Shown here: positions 1 to 8,163 of the stretch, piece by piece | Numbering within the stretch: the first letter of the stretch is position 1 | How the letters are laid out: every line of letters begins with the position of its first letter | From: CAZSDW01 sp964605705 | GTDB taxonomy: Bacteria > Fidelibacterota > UBA2242 | Direction of reading: 5' to 3' | NCBI GenBank assembly: GCA_964605705.1 | Contig: CAZSDW010000008.1 | Span: 1 to 64,000, forward strand | Length of the DNA: 64,000 nucleotides | The notes under the pieces: model-generated | The model's database searches: none | Seen by the model: only the letters and a program-made list of their open reading frames with translations | Told to the model about the DNA's origin: nothing | Position numbers and translations under genes: made by a program

Positions 1-231
1 GGAATCACCCAGGCGAAACTGGAGGCCGGGAAAGTGCTGGTTGATGAAACGGAAACGGCCAACCTACTGCAAAAGAAGGAAACCGGCGAGGCCCAGCAAG
101 CGACCATCACCCGCGACGAGGCCATGGACAGCCTTGATGAATGGTTGAGTGATTTTATTGCGATTGCGCGGGTTGCTCTGGAGGATAAACCACAATACCT
201 GGAGAAACTCGGGATCGTCAAACCGTCGTAG
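1..231 (+). CDS. C-terminal end of an unknown protein (5' partial)
   Basis: The frame is open from base 1 and ends at TAG 229-231. A GTG at 34 lies inside it, but the reading frame continues upstream, so this is more likely the tail of a longer gene. About 76 residues are visible. They are hydrophilic and mostly helical, with a charged stretch (ETETANLLQKKETGEAQ) followed by a hydrophobic-aromatic end of the form ARxALxDKPQxLExLGI. That ending resembles a family of small hypothetical proteins I associate with Bacteroidota/Ignavibacteria genomes, from memory only. No catalytic motif is visible. It is GC-richer than the next gene, which is strikingly AT-rich. No function assigned. Confidence 0.6.
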   Translation, partial: GITQAKLEAGKVLVDETETANLLQKKETGEAQQATITRDEAMDSLDEWLSDFIAIARVALEDKPQYLEKLGIVKPS

Positions 232-506
232 TTTTTATGGATAGGTTCAATCCCTGCGAGGTTGGGAAGGCGCTGATGTTGCCAAATCAAAAAGTTAATG
301 AACCATCATCCATTACCCCATCCTGGATTCATACGGATGTAAGGAATTATGAAAGGAGGTAATATATGTTGATTTTAAAAAGTTAAGCCCGGAGAAAATG
401 CTCATCTATTTTCTCCGGGCAGAAGTGTCAGGGATCTTTAATAAGATTACAGCAATCTTATTTAATTTAACAAAAGAATCTTTGAATTAAAAAATGGAGA
501 AAAAAA
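232..506. other. Intergenic region with hairpin and two mini-ORFs
   Basis: This 275-base gap has no conventional gene. It holds a strong Shine-Dalgarno sequence (AAAGGAGGT, 352-360) followed by an ATG at 366 that opens only six codons (MLILKS, stop at 384-386). An overlapping ATG at 349 gives MKGGNIC. A perfect hairpin follows at 387-420. It could be the scar of a lost short gene or an attenuator-like leader. Nothing else is recognisable. Confidence 0.4.
387..420. terminator. Perfect 13-bp hairpin
   Basis: The arms 387-399 and 408-420 (GCCCGGAGAAAAT / ATTTTCTCCGGGC) pair without mismatch around an 8-base loop. There is no T-run after it on the + strand; an A/T-rich tract lies on the left side (T-rich for the minus strand). 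It may be a terminator for the mini-ORF region, a bidirectional terminator, or an RNA-stability element. Confidence 0.5.
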
Positions 507-1613
507 ATGAAAAAGCTTTTTATATCTTTGAGTGGATTAATATTTTTCTTGTTTTTAATTGGATGTGAAACTGAGAATCTATCTACGAATTCAGTAAAAT
601 CTTCAGCCTCCATAATGCTATTCGAAAATGATACTGAAAAGATAGATTTAAGTGAAGAAGACATTTCAATTTTAGAGGAATATCAAATAGATAAATCAAC
701 CAATATAAATCAGAGGAATATATTAGTTGATGAAATCTTATTGAAATATTTCGCTATGGCGATTGCAAAATCACTGAAACATCCCGGAATTTGCCAAATA
801 CTGAAAGAAAAAATAGGAGAAAAGTTTGATGGTGATTTTGAAGTATTGTGGAGTAATGTCAAAGATAATCAAGTCTCTGACCAAAGTATAAGACAATTGG
901 TAGACAGTCGGTTTAGTAATCGGAGCAGAAATCTGGTTTCAATAAGTAGGATTGAAGAGATTCCCTTACTGCAGGTTGCCCTACCGATAAATTATGACGA
1001 TTGGGAAGGCGAGTCGGCAATCCTAGTCGCTTATACACCATTAACAACAGATGATTCAGAATGGAAAAATATTTATGCATATGATTCAGATATGAATGAG
1101 TATATTTTAGATGCAAATACATTACCCGACTATCCAGTTATAGTTGTTAGTTTGAATGAAAGGGAAGAATATTTTAACCAAGAAAATGATGAAATTGGTT
1201 TAAGTAAATTAGCATCGACAATTAATGTATATATATGTACATTTCGTTTGATGGATGATAAAGAACCTTGGTCAAAAGGTGACCCCGAGATATATACAAA
1301 AGTGAAGAAATATTATCAGTCAAACAGTTATTTTGTGAGAACTAATTTCCCAAAAGTGAATGATGAAATAACCTATTCTGAGGATGATTATGATTGGTTA
1401 CCAAAGCGGATATATTCATTCATTTCTCCTGTTGTAGAATTGCGAGTTGAAGTCTGGGAAGATGATACAATTGATGATGATTTTGTAGAACATGAATGGT
1501 GTTATCCTAATCCTTCATCAAGTGCCTCAAATTATGGACCAAGTGGTTACAAGGAATGGTGGTATGGAGATCACGGAAATGCAGATGAAATATTTCAGGC
1601 AACAGGTTCTTAA
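507..1613 (+). CDS. AT-rich secreted lipoprotein of unknown function
   Basis: A 368-residue protein with a lipoprotein signal peptide: MKK, a hydrophobic stretch rich in F/L/I, then the lipobox LIGC at about residue 20, so it is probably anchored to the outer or inner membrane. Start at ATG 507 is supported by GGAG at 495-498. The mature part is acidic and rich in D/E/N/Y. A central segment (about 165-220) alternates beta-like strands, including PLLQVALPI and YPVIVVSLNERE; similar strings occur in uncharacterised Bacteroidota exported proteins (from memory). No enzymatic motif is apparent. Base composition is clearly more AT-rich than its neighbours and the gene sits between two perfect hairpins (387-420 and 1627-1662), suggesting separate acquisition. 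Function unknown. Confidence 0.8.
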   Translation: MKKLFISLSGLIFFLFLIGCETENLSTNSVKSSASIMLFENDTEKIDLSEEDISILEEYQIDKSTNINQRNILVDEILLKYFAMAIAKSLKHPGICQILKEKIGEKFDGDFEVLWSNVKDNQVSDQSIRQLVDSRFSNRSRNLVSISRIEEIPLLQVALPINYDDWEGESAILVAYTPLTTDDSEWKNIYAYDSDMNEYILDANTLPDYPVIVVSLNEREEYFNQENDEIGLSKLASTINVYICTFRLMDDKEPWSKGDPEIYTKVKKYYQSNSYFVRTNFPKVNDEITYSEDDYDWLPKRIYSFISPVVELRVEVWEDDTIDDDFVEHEWCYPNPSSSASNYGPSGYKEWWYGDHGNADEIFQATGS

Positions 1614-1626
1614 ATAAAATTTTTAA

Positions 1627-1662
1627 ATGCCTTCCTGTTTGAAAATTTAAACAGGAAGGCAT
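1627..1662. terminator. Perfect 14-bp hairpin between lipoprotein and TonB receptor genes
   Basis: Arms 1627-1640 and 1649-1662 (ATGCCTTCCTGTTT / AAACAGGAAGGCAT) pair perfectly around loop GAAAATTT. It begins 13 bases after the lipoprotein stop, as a terminator would. There is no + strand T-run, but the left flank gives a T-rich tract on the minus strand. The right arm contains the only SD-like string (AGGAAGG) upstream of the receptor start at 1678, so a translational role is also possible. Confidence 0.6.
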
Positions 1663-1677
1663 GACTCAAGTTATTAT

Positions 1678-3969
1678 ATGAAAAATACTTTTTTAGTATG
1701 TTTTTTTGCTCTTATTGTCATCTCGATTAATTATGCCGGTGAAGTATCTGGAAGAATTCAGGGCCGGATTGCAGATGCACAAACGGCTGAACCGCTTGAA
1801 ACGGCGCAGGTGATTGTAATTGGAGAAGCAGCCGGTACAGTGACGGATGAAAATGGCTTTTTTGATATTGCATTAAACGAGGGAAACTATAATCTTTTAT
1901 TTCAAATGGCAGGTTATCGAAACGATACTCTAGAAATTGTTGTTCCCGGGGATAACCGTGTTAAAATATATATTTATCTCTCACCAGAACCTTATTTATA
2001 TGATTCCATCATAGTGTTAAAAGAGAGACAATCTAACTCCCTGGGTTTATTAGATATTAATCTGGATATTGGAATGCTTTCTTCGCGTCCCGTTTTGGGC
2101 GAAGTTGATGTATTTCGTCAGGTGCAAAACCTTCCCGGGGTAGCATATACCAGTGATTATTCCACTCTGATATATATTCGCGGCAGTAATTATGATCAAA
2201 CACAAATTGCCTTCGATGATACACCAATTCTGAATCCCTATCATTTGGGTGCGATTTATAGTGGTTTCAATGCCGAGGGTGTTCGTTCCATTCAGTATTC
2301 TCCGACAGGCCAAACCGCCCAACAAGGGGGGTATTTAGGTGGTAGGATAAATATTATACCACGGAACGGATTGGAATCGCGAAATTATCATACAAAGTTA
2401 TCTTGCGGTCTTGTTTCATCGAGATTGTCCTATGGCAATACCTTTGGGCGAAGTTCTGTTTTTTTTACTGCCCGACGCAGTTATTTTGACATTGTACAGA
2501 ATTTTATATCCGATGAACCTGTCAATTACTATTTCTATGATATGCAGGGAAGCTATACATACAGGTTGAATAAGGACAATCTTATCAATCTGAATTCTTT
2601 TTATTCCAGAGATTTTTTAACGGGTGTGCTTGAAAATGATGAAATTAATATTGAAGGACTTATCCAGCCTTCCTGGGGTAACCGTGTCTTTAGCTTGAAG
2701 TGGAAAAAATATTTTGAGAAAAGGGGAAGTTTACTGTCACATTTATGTTTAAGTAAAAGCGATGCCAATGCAAATACCAATCACATTGATATCGATAATT
2801 ATTTGGGAAGTGCTACCTGGCGAGAGACATTTGAATGGTTTACCAGAAATCATACGATTGTCACAGGATTTGAAATTACCGGATTCAATTTTTCCGGTGA
2901 TTGGAATATTAATGATGCGGCGGAATTGGGCAATATCGTTAGACCGCCCGAGTATATCTTTTTTGATTATGCACCGGCAGAATATAATTACGCCGATCGT
3001 TTGCTACTTACCGTGTTTCATTTGCAGGATATCTATGAATTCAATTCCCTGACACAAATGTTACTCGGTGTGAGGATCGGTGCTGCAGATGAGCATTTTA
3101 TTCTCGTCCCACGGTTTCAATTATCCAGAAAGCTTAACGAAAAAATGGAATTAAAGATGACCTTTACCCGTCAAGAGCAATATTTTTATACATTAAAAAC
3201 AACTCAAGGCGCGGATTATCTGGCACCATTTTCTGTTTATTTTCTGACTCAGGGAAAAGAAAAACCTCTATATGCCGATTATCTTTCGGGGGGACTGGAG
3301 TTCCAATTCAATCATGTTACTCAACTTTGTATTGAAGGATATCTGAAGTATATTAAAAATGTTCCGACAGTTAGTGAATATCGTTCCCATGATGTTTTTC
3401 GGCAAGAACAACAAGCAACGGGTTTTGATATACTGTTGGAGCGAAATGTTCCGAACGGTGCCAATGTTAATGTAATATATTCGCTTGGTTTTGTGAGGAC
3501 GAGAGAAGCAGGACGCTGGTATCCTGCCGCTTACGATAGGCGACATCATTTGAGAGCAGATTGCTCATATTTGAATATAAAAGGATGGCAGGTCGGTCTG
3601 CATGGGATGTATTTAAGTGGTTTGCCCTATACTCCTCAGCTGGGAAAATATATAGGGGCTGGGACACGGGATGATGAAGATATATTCTGGCATATCGATT
3701 ATTCTTTTGATGATTATGGACAGTTAGGAATTGTGAAAGGAGAGAAAAACTCTCTTCGGTTTCCACCTTATCACCGTCTGGATATGTATATTGCAAAAGT
3801 GTGGTATTTCACCCATTCTCGATTCTGGTTCAAATTACAGGTATTAAATATTTATAATCATAAAAACGTTCTAGAACACGTTTGGGAACTCTCTTATCAG
3901 AAATCGATAAAGGATGACCTCTATAATTTTCCAATAATTCCATCCTTTGAAATTAGTTATGAATTTTAG
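1678..3969 (+). CDS. TonB-dependent outer-membrane receptor
   Basis: A 763-residue outer-membrane transporter. A signal peptide (about 1-20) is followed by a carboxypeptidase-like regulatory beta-sandwich (about 26-105; GRIQGRIADAQ... with the typical TVTDENGFFDI turn). A TonB plug follows (about 125-235; RGSNYDQTQIAFDDTPI, then GGRINIIPRNG), and then a long barrel ending in the aromatic residue F, as outer-membrane proteins do. The family imports siderophores, cobalamin, glycans or peptides using the proton motive force via TonB-ExbBD; the substrate cannot be read from sequence. It is followed after 17 bases by a lipoprotein gene (3987), the usual receptor/lipoprotein pairing of this phylum. 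A second receptor lies at 5855. No clear SD precedes the start. Confidence 0.9.
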   Translation: MKNTFLVCFFALIVISINYAGEVSGRIQGRIADAQTAEPLETAQVIVIGEAAGTVTDENGFFDIALNEGNYNLLFQMAGYRNDTLEIVVPGDNRVKIYIYLSPEPYLYDSIIVLKERQSNSLGLLDINLDIGMLSSRPVLGEVDVFRQVQNLPGVAYTSDYSTLIYIRGSNYDQTQIAFDDTPILNPYHLGAIYSGFNAEGVRSIQYSPTGQTAQQGGYLGGRINIIPRNGLESRNYHTKLSCGLVSSRLSYGNTFGRSSVFFTARRSYFDIVQNFISDEPVNYYFYDMQGSYTYRLNKDNLINLNSFYSRDFLTGVLENDEINIEGLIQPSWGNRVFSLKWKKYFEKRGSLLSHLCLSKSDANANTNHIDIDNYLGSATWRETFEWFTRNHTIVTGFEITGFNFSGDWNINDAAELGNIVRPPEYIFFDYAPAEYNYADRLLLTVFHLQDIYEFNSLTQMLLGVRIGAADEHFILVPRFQLSRKLNEKMELKMTFTRQEQYFYTLKTTQGADYLAPFSVYFLTQGKEKPLYADYLSGGLEFQFNHVTQLCIEGYLKYIKNVPTVSEYRSHDVFRQEQQATGFDILLERNVPNGANVNVIYSLGFVRTREAGRWYPAAYDRRHHLRADCSYLNIKGWQVGLHGMYLSGLPYTPQLGKYIGAGTRDDEDIFWHIDYSFDDYGQLGIVKGEKNSLRFPPYHRLDMYIAKVWYFTHSRFWFKLQVLNIYNHKNVLEHVWELSYQKSIKDDLYNFPIIPSFEISYEF

Positions 3970-3986
3970 ATTGAGGAAAATCTGAA

Positions 3987-4790
3987 ATGAATAAAATATA
4001 CCTGTTATTGATGGCGATTATCACTGTTTTTCTATATAAATGTGATCTTCCTGATACACCCGAATTTCAGCAAGAGATTAGTGTTATCGCTATCCTTCGA
4101 CCGGGTTCGGATCATCAACAGTTTTCAGTGTACAATACCTGTGAATTGATCGCTGATTCTGTTAGTACAGAAGATTTGTTTGTAAAAAATGCAGAGGTAA
4201 AGATAAAAGGTGGGGGACAGGAGATCGAATTCATCTATGTGTTTGATGAAGATCGCCTAAAGTCGATATATGTTGATTCAAGTGAAAAATTGATCGTAAA
4301 ATCCGGTGAATATTACGAGTTAATAGTTGAAACAGAAAATGGGACATTGACAGGAGAAACTCTTGTTCCTCATTTAATTAATATTATTGATCCATTGCAA
4401 GGAGACTCAGTAGTAGAAGGTACCAATTTGAATCTTCTTTGGAATACGGATGAATTTGCTTATGGTTATATTATTAATCTTCTTTGTCCTCCGGTAAGGA
4501 TCCAATTCAGCGAAGACATCTACTTTGTTTCCAGAAAGACACATTGCTTATACACTACCGATACTTCGTTTGTTATCCCAAGCGATTACCTCACCTTTCC
4601 AAATGAACCTTCACAAGGCGAGTATATCGAAGAAGATTTACGGTGTACTCTAAAAATTATGGCACTTGATAAAAATTTTAAAAATCATTTACTTGATGGA
4701 TATAATATTAGTGGAGTGGAAGGGGGGTATGGACTTTTTGGGTCTGTTATGATAGATTCTCTGGATTTTTATATCGTCGAATACAAGTAA
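3987..4790 (+). CDS. DUF4249-like exported protein paired with TonB receptor
   Basis: 267 residues; hydrophobic N-terminus (about 1-18) and a cysteine at about 19 (YKC). The residue before the cysteine is Lys, so the lipobox is poor. The body is beta-rich, with the DUF4249 pattern: an N-terminal sandwich (VKNAEVKIKGGGQEIEF), a YYELIVETENG-type strand, and a fibronectin-like second half (LLWNTDEFAYGYIINL). DUF4249 proteins accompany TonB-dependent receptors in Bacteroidota and probably act as surface-exposed partners. It starts 17 bases after the receptor with a good GAGG SD (3973-3976), so it is cotranscribed. Role inferred from context. Confidence 0.65.
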   Translation: MNKIYLLLMAIITVFLYKCDLPDTPEFQQEISVIAILRPGSDHQQFSVYNTCELIADSVSTEDLFVKNAEVKIKGGGQEIEFIYVFDEDRLKSIYVDSSEKLIVKSGEYYELIVETENGTLTGETLVPHLINIIDPLQGDSVVEGTNLNLLWNTDEFAYGYIINLLCPPVRIQFSEDIYFVSRKTHCLYTTDTSFVIPSDYLTFPNEPSQGEYIEEDLRCTLKIMALDKNFKNHLLDGYNISGVEGGYGLFGSVMIDSLDFYIVEYK

Positions 4791-4931
4791 TCCCAGCATA
4801 ATATAGAGGATTATAAACTAAGCACTTGAAAATGTTGATAAGAAATTAGGTAAAGAAGTTACCTATGTATATAATCTCAAATAGATACATCTCATGGTTT
4901 CAGTAAAATTTAAGGTATATGATGAATAAAG
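4791..4931. other. Intergenic spacer
   Basis: AT-rich 141-base spacer between the two lipoprotein genes. It contains no hairpin with a T-run and no recognisable operator. It may hold a promoter for the second lipoprotein/receptor pair, but I cannot point to convincing boxes. Confidence 0.3.
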
Positions 4932-5852
4932 ATGATTAGAATTTTTCCAATTATCATCCTGATTGCGTGTATCCTTGTTTCCTGTATGGAACCGACAGCG
5001 AATATCGAGCAGCAGGATCAGCTTGCCGTGACCATGGTTCTGAATGCCAACCCGATGGATTCACTGCCGGATATTTTGCATAATCTACCGGACAGCCACA
5101 ATTGGTACAGGGAGAAAGAACTGGGGATTGATGTTTCATACATCGTCAACCGGATCATCGATAAAGATGATAGTATATATGTGGCAGGCGATTCACTGAA
5201 TACCATGATTCCGGCGCAAATCACCGTTTCCGGCAACGAGGAAAATTACACCTTTGAAACCGGGAAAATCGAAAGAGACAGCATTACGGTTTGTTATTAC
5301 GACGAATTCTATTATACCTATTATTATCAATTTTTACCCTATGTACGGGACGCTGAATGGCAAATACGGGCGGGCAATAAATATTCAGTAAAAGTCAAAA
5401 CCAGAGACCGTAATGAATACACCGGATCTACACAGGTGCCAGGCGATTTTCACTTTATTCCATGGGAAGATGGTAATTATCTCAAAAGGGTTGATGAGAC
5501 TCATTGGACAATGCGATGGTCGCCCAGTGAGAACGGGTATGAATATTCGTTTTATTTATTGGGATTCAATGATAACTATACTCCTGGACGATATACTGAG
5601 TCGGTAGCAGGAGCAGATAATGACTGCGAAGTGAGTTGTCCGTTCATTTTTATTGATATCCATGGTAACCATAAAATTCCCGGCATTGATTTTCCCTACC
5701 CGAATAAATTCTTTGCGCAGGTCTTTGTTTCTGATGAGAATCTTTATCGATATCGATATTTAATGCAGGACCCTGCCGGCTGGTCGAATTGCCTGGGAAT
5801 ATTGGGCTCGACAAATCAAACGACCGTTATCTTCGAGCAGGAGCTGGAATAA
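4932..5852 (+). CDS. DUF4249-like lipoprotein paired with second TonB receptor
   Basis: 306 residues with a clear lipoprotein signal (hydrophobic 1-17, lipobox LVSC, Cys at about 18, followed by MEPT). The architecture parallels the 3987 gene: AVTMVLNANP near the start, a beta-sandwich with an AQITVSGNEENYTFETG repeat-like strand, a KYSVKVKTRDRNEYTGST strand (compare YYELIVETENGTLTGET in the 3987 gene), and a C-terminal part with WSPSENGYEYSFYLLG. It probably assists the receptor starting at 5855, only 2 bases downstream of its stop, so the two are translationally linked. It appears to be a diverged paralogue of the 3987 gene. Substrate unknown. Confidence 0.65.
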   Translation: MIRIFPIIILIACILVSCMEPTANIEQQDQLAVTMVLNANPMDSLPDILHNLPDSHNWYREKELGIDVSYIVNRIIDKDDSIYVAGDSLNTMIPAQITVSGNEENYTFETGKIERDSITVCYYDEFYYTYYYQFLPYVRDAEWQIRAGNKYSVKVKTRDRNEYTGSTQVPGDFHFIPWEDGNYLKRVDETHWTMRWSPSENGYEYSFYLLGFNDNYTPGRYTESVAGADNDCEVSCPFIFIDIHGNHKIPGIDFPYPNKFFAQVFVSDENLYRYRYLMQDPAGWSNCLGILGSTNQTTVIFEQELE

Positions 5853-5854
5853 AT

Positions 5855-8113
5855 ATGTCCGGTGCTAATTGGAAAATATCCGCTCTTTTGATGTGTTTGA
5901 TGATGTCAGTCAGTGCTCTCATATTGAAAGATTTATCGCATGGATATGAGCGTCTGTACGGAACAGTTACCGGAACTGATTCGCTGTCATTCTTGCCCAA
6001 TGCAGTCATCAGAGTGGAAAACATCCCCTGGGCTGAGACCAATTCGGAAGGCGTTTTCAGCATCCGCCTGAAACCGGGGCGAGAATATTCCATCACCGCC
6101 TCCTGTATTGGGTATAAGTCGATTATTAAAGAGATAAACATCCGTCCCGGATTAAATGAAATTGCATTTATCTTGCCTCTGGATGTGATTCAGTTTCCTT
6201 CAATTACGGTCGAAGCCGCACGTAATGAATGGAAGAGAACAGAAGGGATTATCAGCTTTTCAGCCCTTGACCTTGGACGCAACAGAACACCGCTTCTACA
6301 GGACCCAATCCGGGGATTGGAGAGTGATCCGGTCGTTAAAACGGAAAACGACTTTAATTCACGTATTTCAGTACGAGGAGGCGAGACGGACCAGGTCGTG
6401 TATAAAATCGATGGAATACCCCTGTTCGATATTTATCATATCGGAGGACTGTTATCGGCAATCAATCCTGATCCGCTTAATTCCGTAAAGCTAGCCTATT
6501 CTGGTTTTGGAGGGAAGGAATTCGGCAAGCTTTCCGGTATAGTGGATATCAACACTATCGCGGAAGCAGCCAAAGGAATTCATGGCAAGCTCAGTCTGGG
6601 CTTGCTGGCGGAATCCTATTTAGTAACGGTGCAAACTTCAAAAAATCTGTTTGCATATTTAGCATATCGACGAACTCATTACAATACAGCCGGCAGATTA
6701 ATCAAAAATTCCTTTCCTTATGGTTTCAATGATTTATCTGCCAGGGTCACTTGGCGGATGACTCCAAAAAATTCACTGTCGCTGACCGGTTTTCAGTCGA
6801 ATGATTTTGTTACTTATTCCGAGGATGACTCAACAAAGACAAAGTACCAGATTAAATGGGGTAATCAGGCTTTGGGATTACGCTGGAATCGGTTGCTATC
6901 AACAAATCTTTCAATAACGTCCGATGTTTATGCCACCCGCTTCTGGAATTCAGGTAATATCTCCTGGTCGATGAAACTGACTCGTAATACGATTACCGAG
7001 TATGGTTTTTATCAACAGTTATCGGTAGCGTCAAGACACCGGGTTTACCATTTTGGATGGCAATACAGTGCGTTTGTTCAGGATTATCACTGGGAATTTG
7101 CCCAAAATAAACCGGATCAACATGGCATAAACTTTGGACCCTATATTTACTATGATTATGCATTTCCCAAAGAAACACATACGGATAAATATGCTGCGTT
7201 CACATCATGGATTGATACGAAATGGAATTTGGGTCCATTGCAAACACTTAGTATCGCGCTTCGCTTTCAATTCTGGGCGCCGGATTTGTTTGCAATCACT
7301 CCTTCGATCGGATATCATCTGACTTTAACACCTGAAGTGAGTTTGTCACTGGATTACGACCGGATGGTACAGCAATTATCGAAGTACCTGGATCGGAGTC
7401 CGATGGATTTAATGAGCCTCTGGTTTGAGAATGGCGAACGGTTTGCGATAGTTGACCAATATTCAAGCGAAATCCGTTACCAGATTACCTCCAGTCATCA
7501 ATTGCGATTTGGAACTTACCTGAAAAATTATAAAAACCTCGGACGTTCAATGAACCGCGGACCGGGATTGATTTACGGAGCCGGTCAATCCTACGGTATA
7601 GAAATGTCTTTTAAGAAAATATCAGGTCGATTTCAATACAATATGAGTTATACTTACGGCGTCGCTCTGACCAGGTTTTTAAATATTGTCAATTATCAGA
7701 AATTCGATAAACCACACAAACTCTATGTTGAGAATGTCATTAACCTGACGAAACGATTATTTTTGACTGTTACTGCGACATATTCCTCCGGCACTCCATA
7801 TTATCCTTATAATGTTAAGTACTATAAGATCAATGTTGGGCCAGGATTATGGAATCCAAATTCAAGAGAATATACTTACACTCAAAGCCTGATTAACAGT
7901 GCCCGATTCCCGGATTATGCACGTATGGATATCTCTCTGTCATATAATACGCTGTTATTGAAAAAAGAACTGTCCATTATTGCCTCTGTATTTAATGTGA
8001 CAAACCGGAAAAATATCTATTATTACTACAGCGTACCCAATGAAAGAAACGAGGATGAATATCTGGTCGGTTTGCCTTTACTGCCAAGCCTGGAGATGCA
8101 ATGGGAGTTTTAG
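5855..8113 (+). CDS. TonB-dependent outer-membrane receptor
   Basis: I place the start at ATG 5855 (MSGANWK..., 752 residues), because the in-frame ATG at 5789 overlaps the lipoprotein gene and would put 22 extra residues before the signal peptide; GGAG at 5839-5842 serves as SD. Domains: signal peptide/hydrophobic segment (about 7-24), carboxypeptidase-like domain (about 33-115; GTVTGTDSLSFLPNAVIRVE), plug (about 135-235; ISVRGGETDQVVYKIDGIPL), beta-barrel to a C-terminal EF. It belongs to the same subfamily as the 1678 receptor; both plugs carry a DxxPLxxxYHxG-type loop. Together with 4932 it forms the second receptor/lipoprotein pair. Substrate not inferable. Confidence 0.9.
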   Translation: MSGANWKISALLMCLMMSVSALILKDLSHGYERLYGTVTGTDSLSFLPNAVIRVENIPWAETNSEGVFSIRLKPGREYSITASCIGYKSIIKEINIRPGLNEIAFILPLDVIQFPSITVEAARNEWKRTEGIISFSALDLGRNRTPLLQDPIRGLESDPVVKTENDFNSRISVRGGETDQVVYKIDGIPLFDIYHIGGLLSAINPDPLNSVKLAYSGFGGKEFGKLSGIVDINTIAEAAKGIHGKLSLGLLAESYLVTVQTSKNLFAYLAYRRTHYNTAGRLIKNSFPYGFNDLSARVTWRMTPKNSLSLTGFQSNDFVTYSEDDSTKTKYQIKWGNQALGLRWNRLLSTNLSITSDVYATRFWNSGNISWSMKLTRNTITEYGFYQQLSVASRHRVYHFGWQYSAFVQDYHWEFAQNKPDQHGINFGPYIYYDYAFPKETHTDKYAAFTSWIDTKWNLGPLQTLSIALRFQFWAPDLFAITPSIGYHLTLTPEVSLSLDYDRMVQQLSKYLDRSPMDLMSLWFENGERFAIVDQYSSEIRYQITSSHQLRFGTYLKNYKNLGRSMNRGPGLIYGAGQSYGIEMSFKKISGRFQYNMSYTYGVALTRFLNIVNYQKFDKPHKLYVENVINLTKRLFLTVTATYSSGTPYYPYNVKYYKINVGPGLWNPNSREYTYTQSLINSARFPDYARMDISLSYNTLLLKKELSIIASVFNVTNRKNIYYYYSVPNERNEDEYLVGLPLLPSLEMQWEF

Positions 8114-8163
8114 ACGGGAGGAATCCGGTAAGGTCAATCTGTTTTTAGAGTAGGACTCTCTAA

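Noticed and set aside
235..275. tRNA-like T-arm string (GGATAGGTTCAATCCC)
   Set aside because: The GGAT/ATCC stem does not give a canonical T-loop register, and no acceptor, D or anticodon arms can be built around it.
8114..8163. Terminator between convergent receptor and mmdB genes
   Set aside because: Only AGAGT-AGG-ACTCT (5 bp) pairs, with no adequate T-run; too weak to call.
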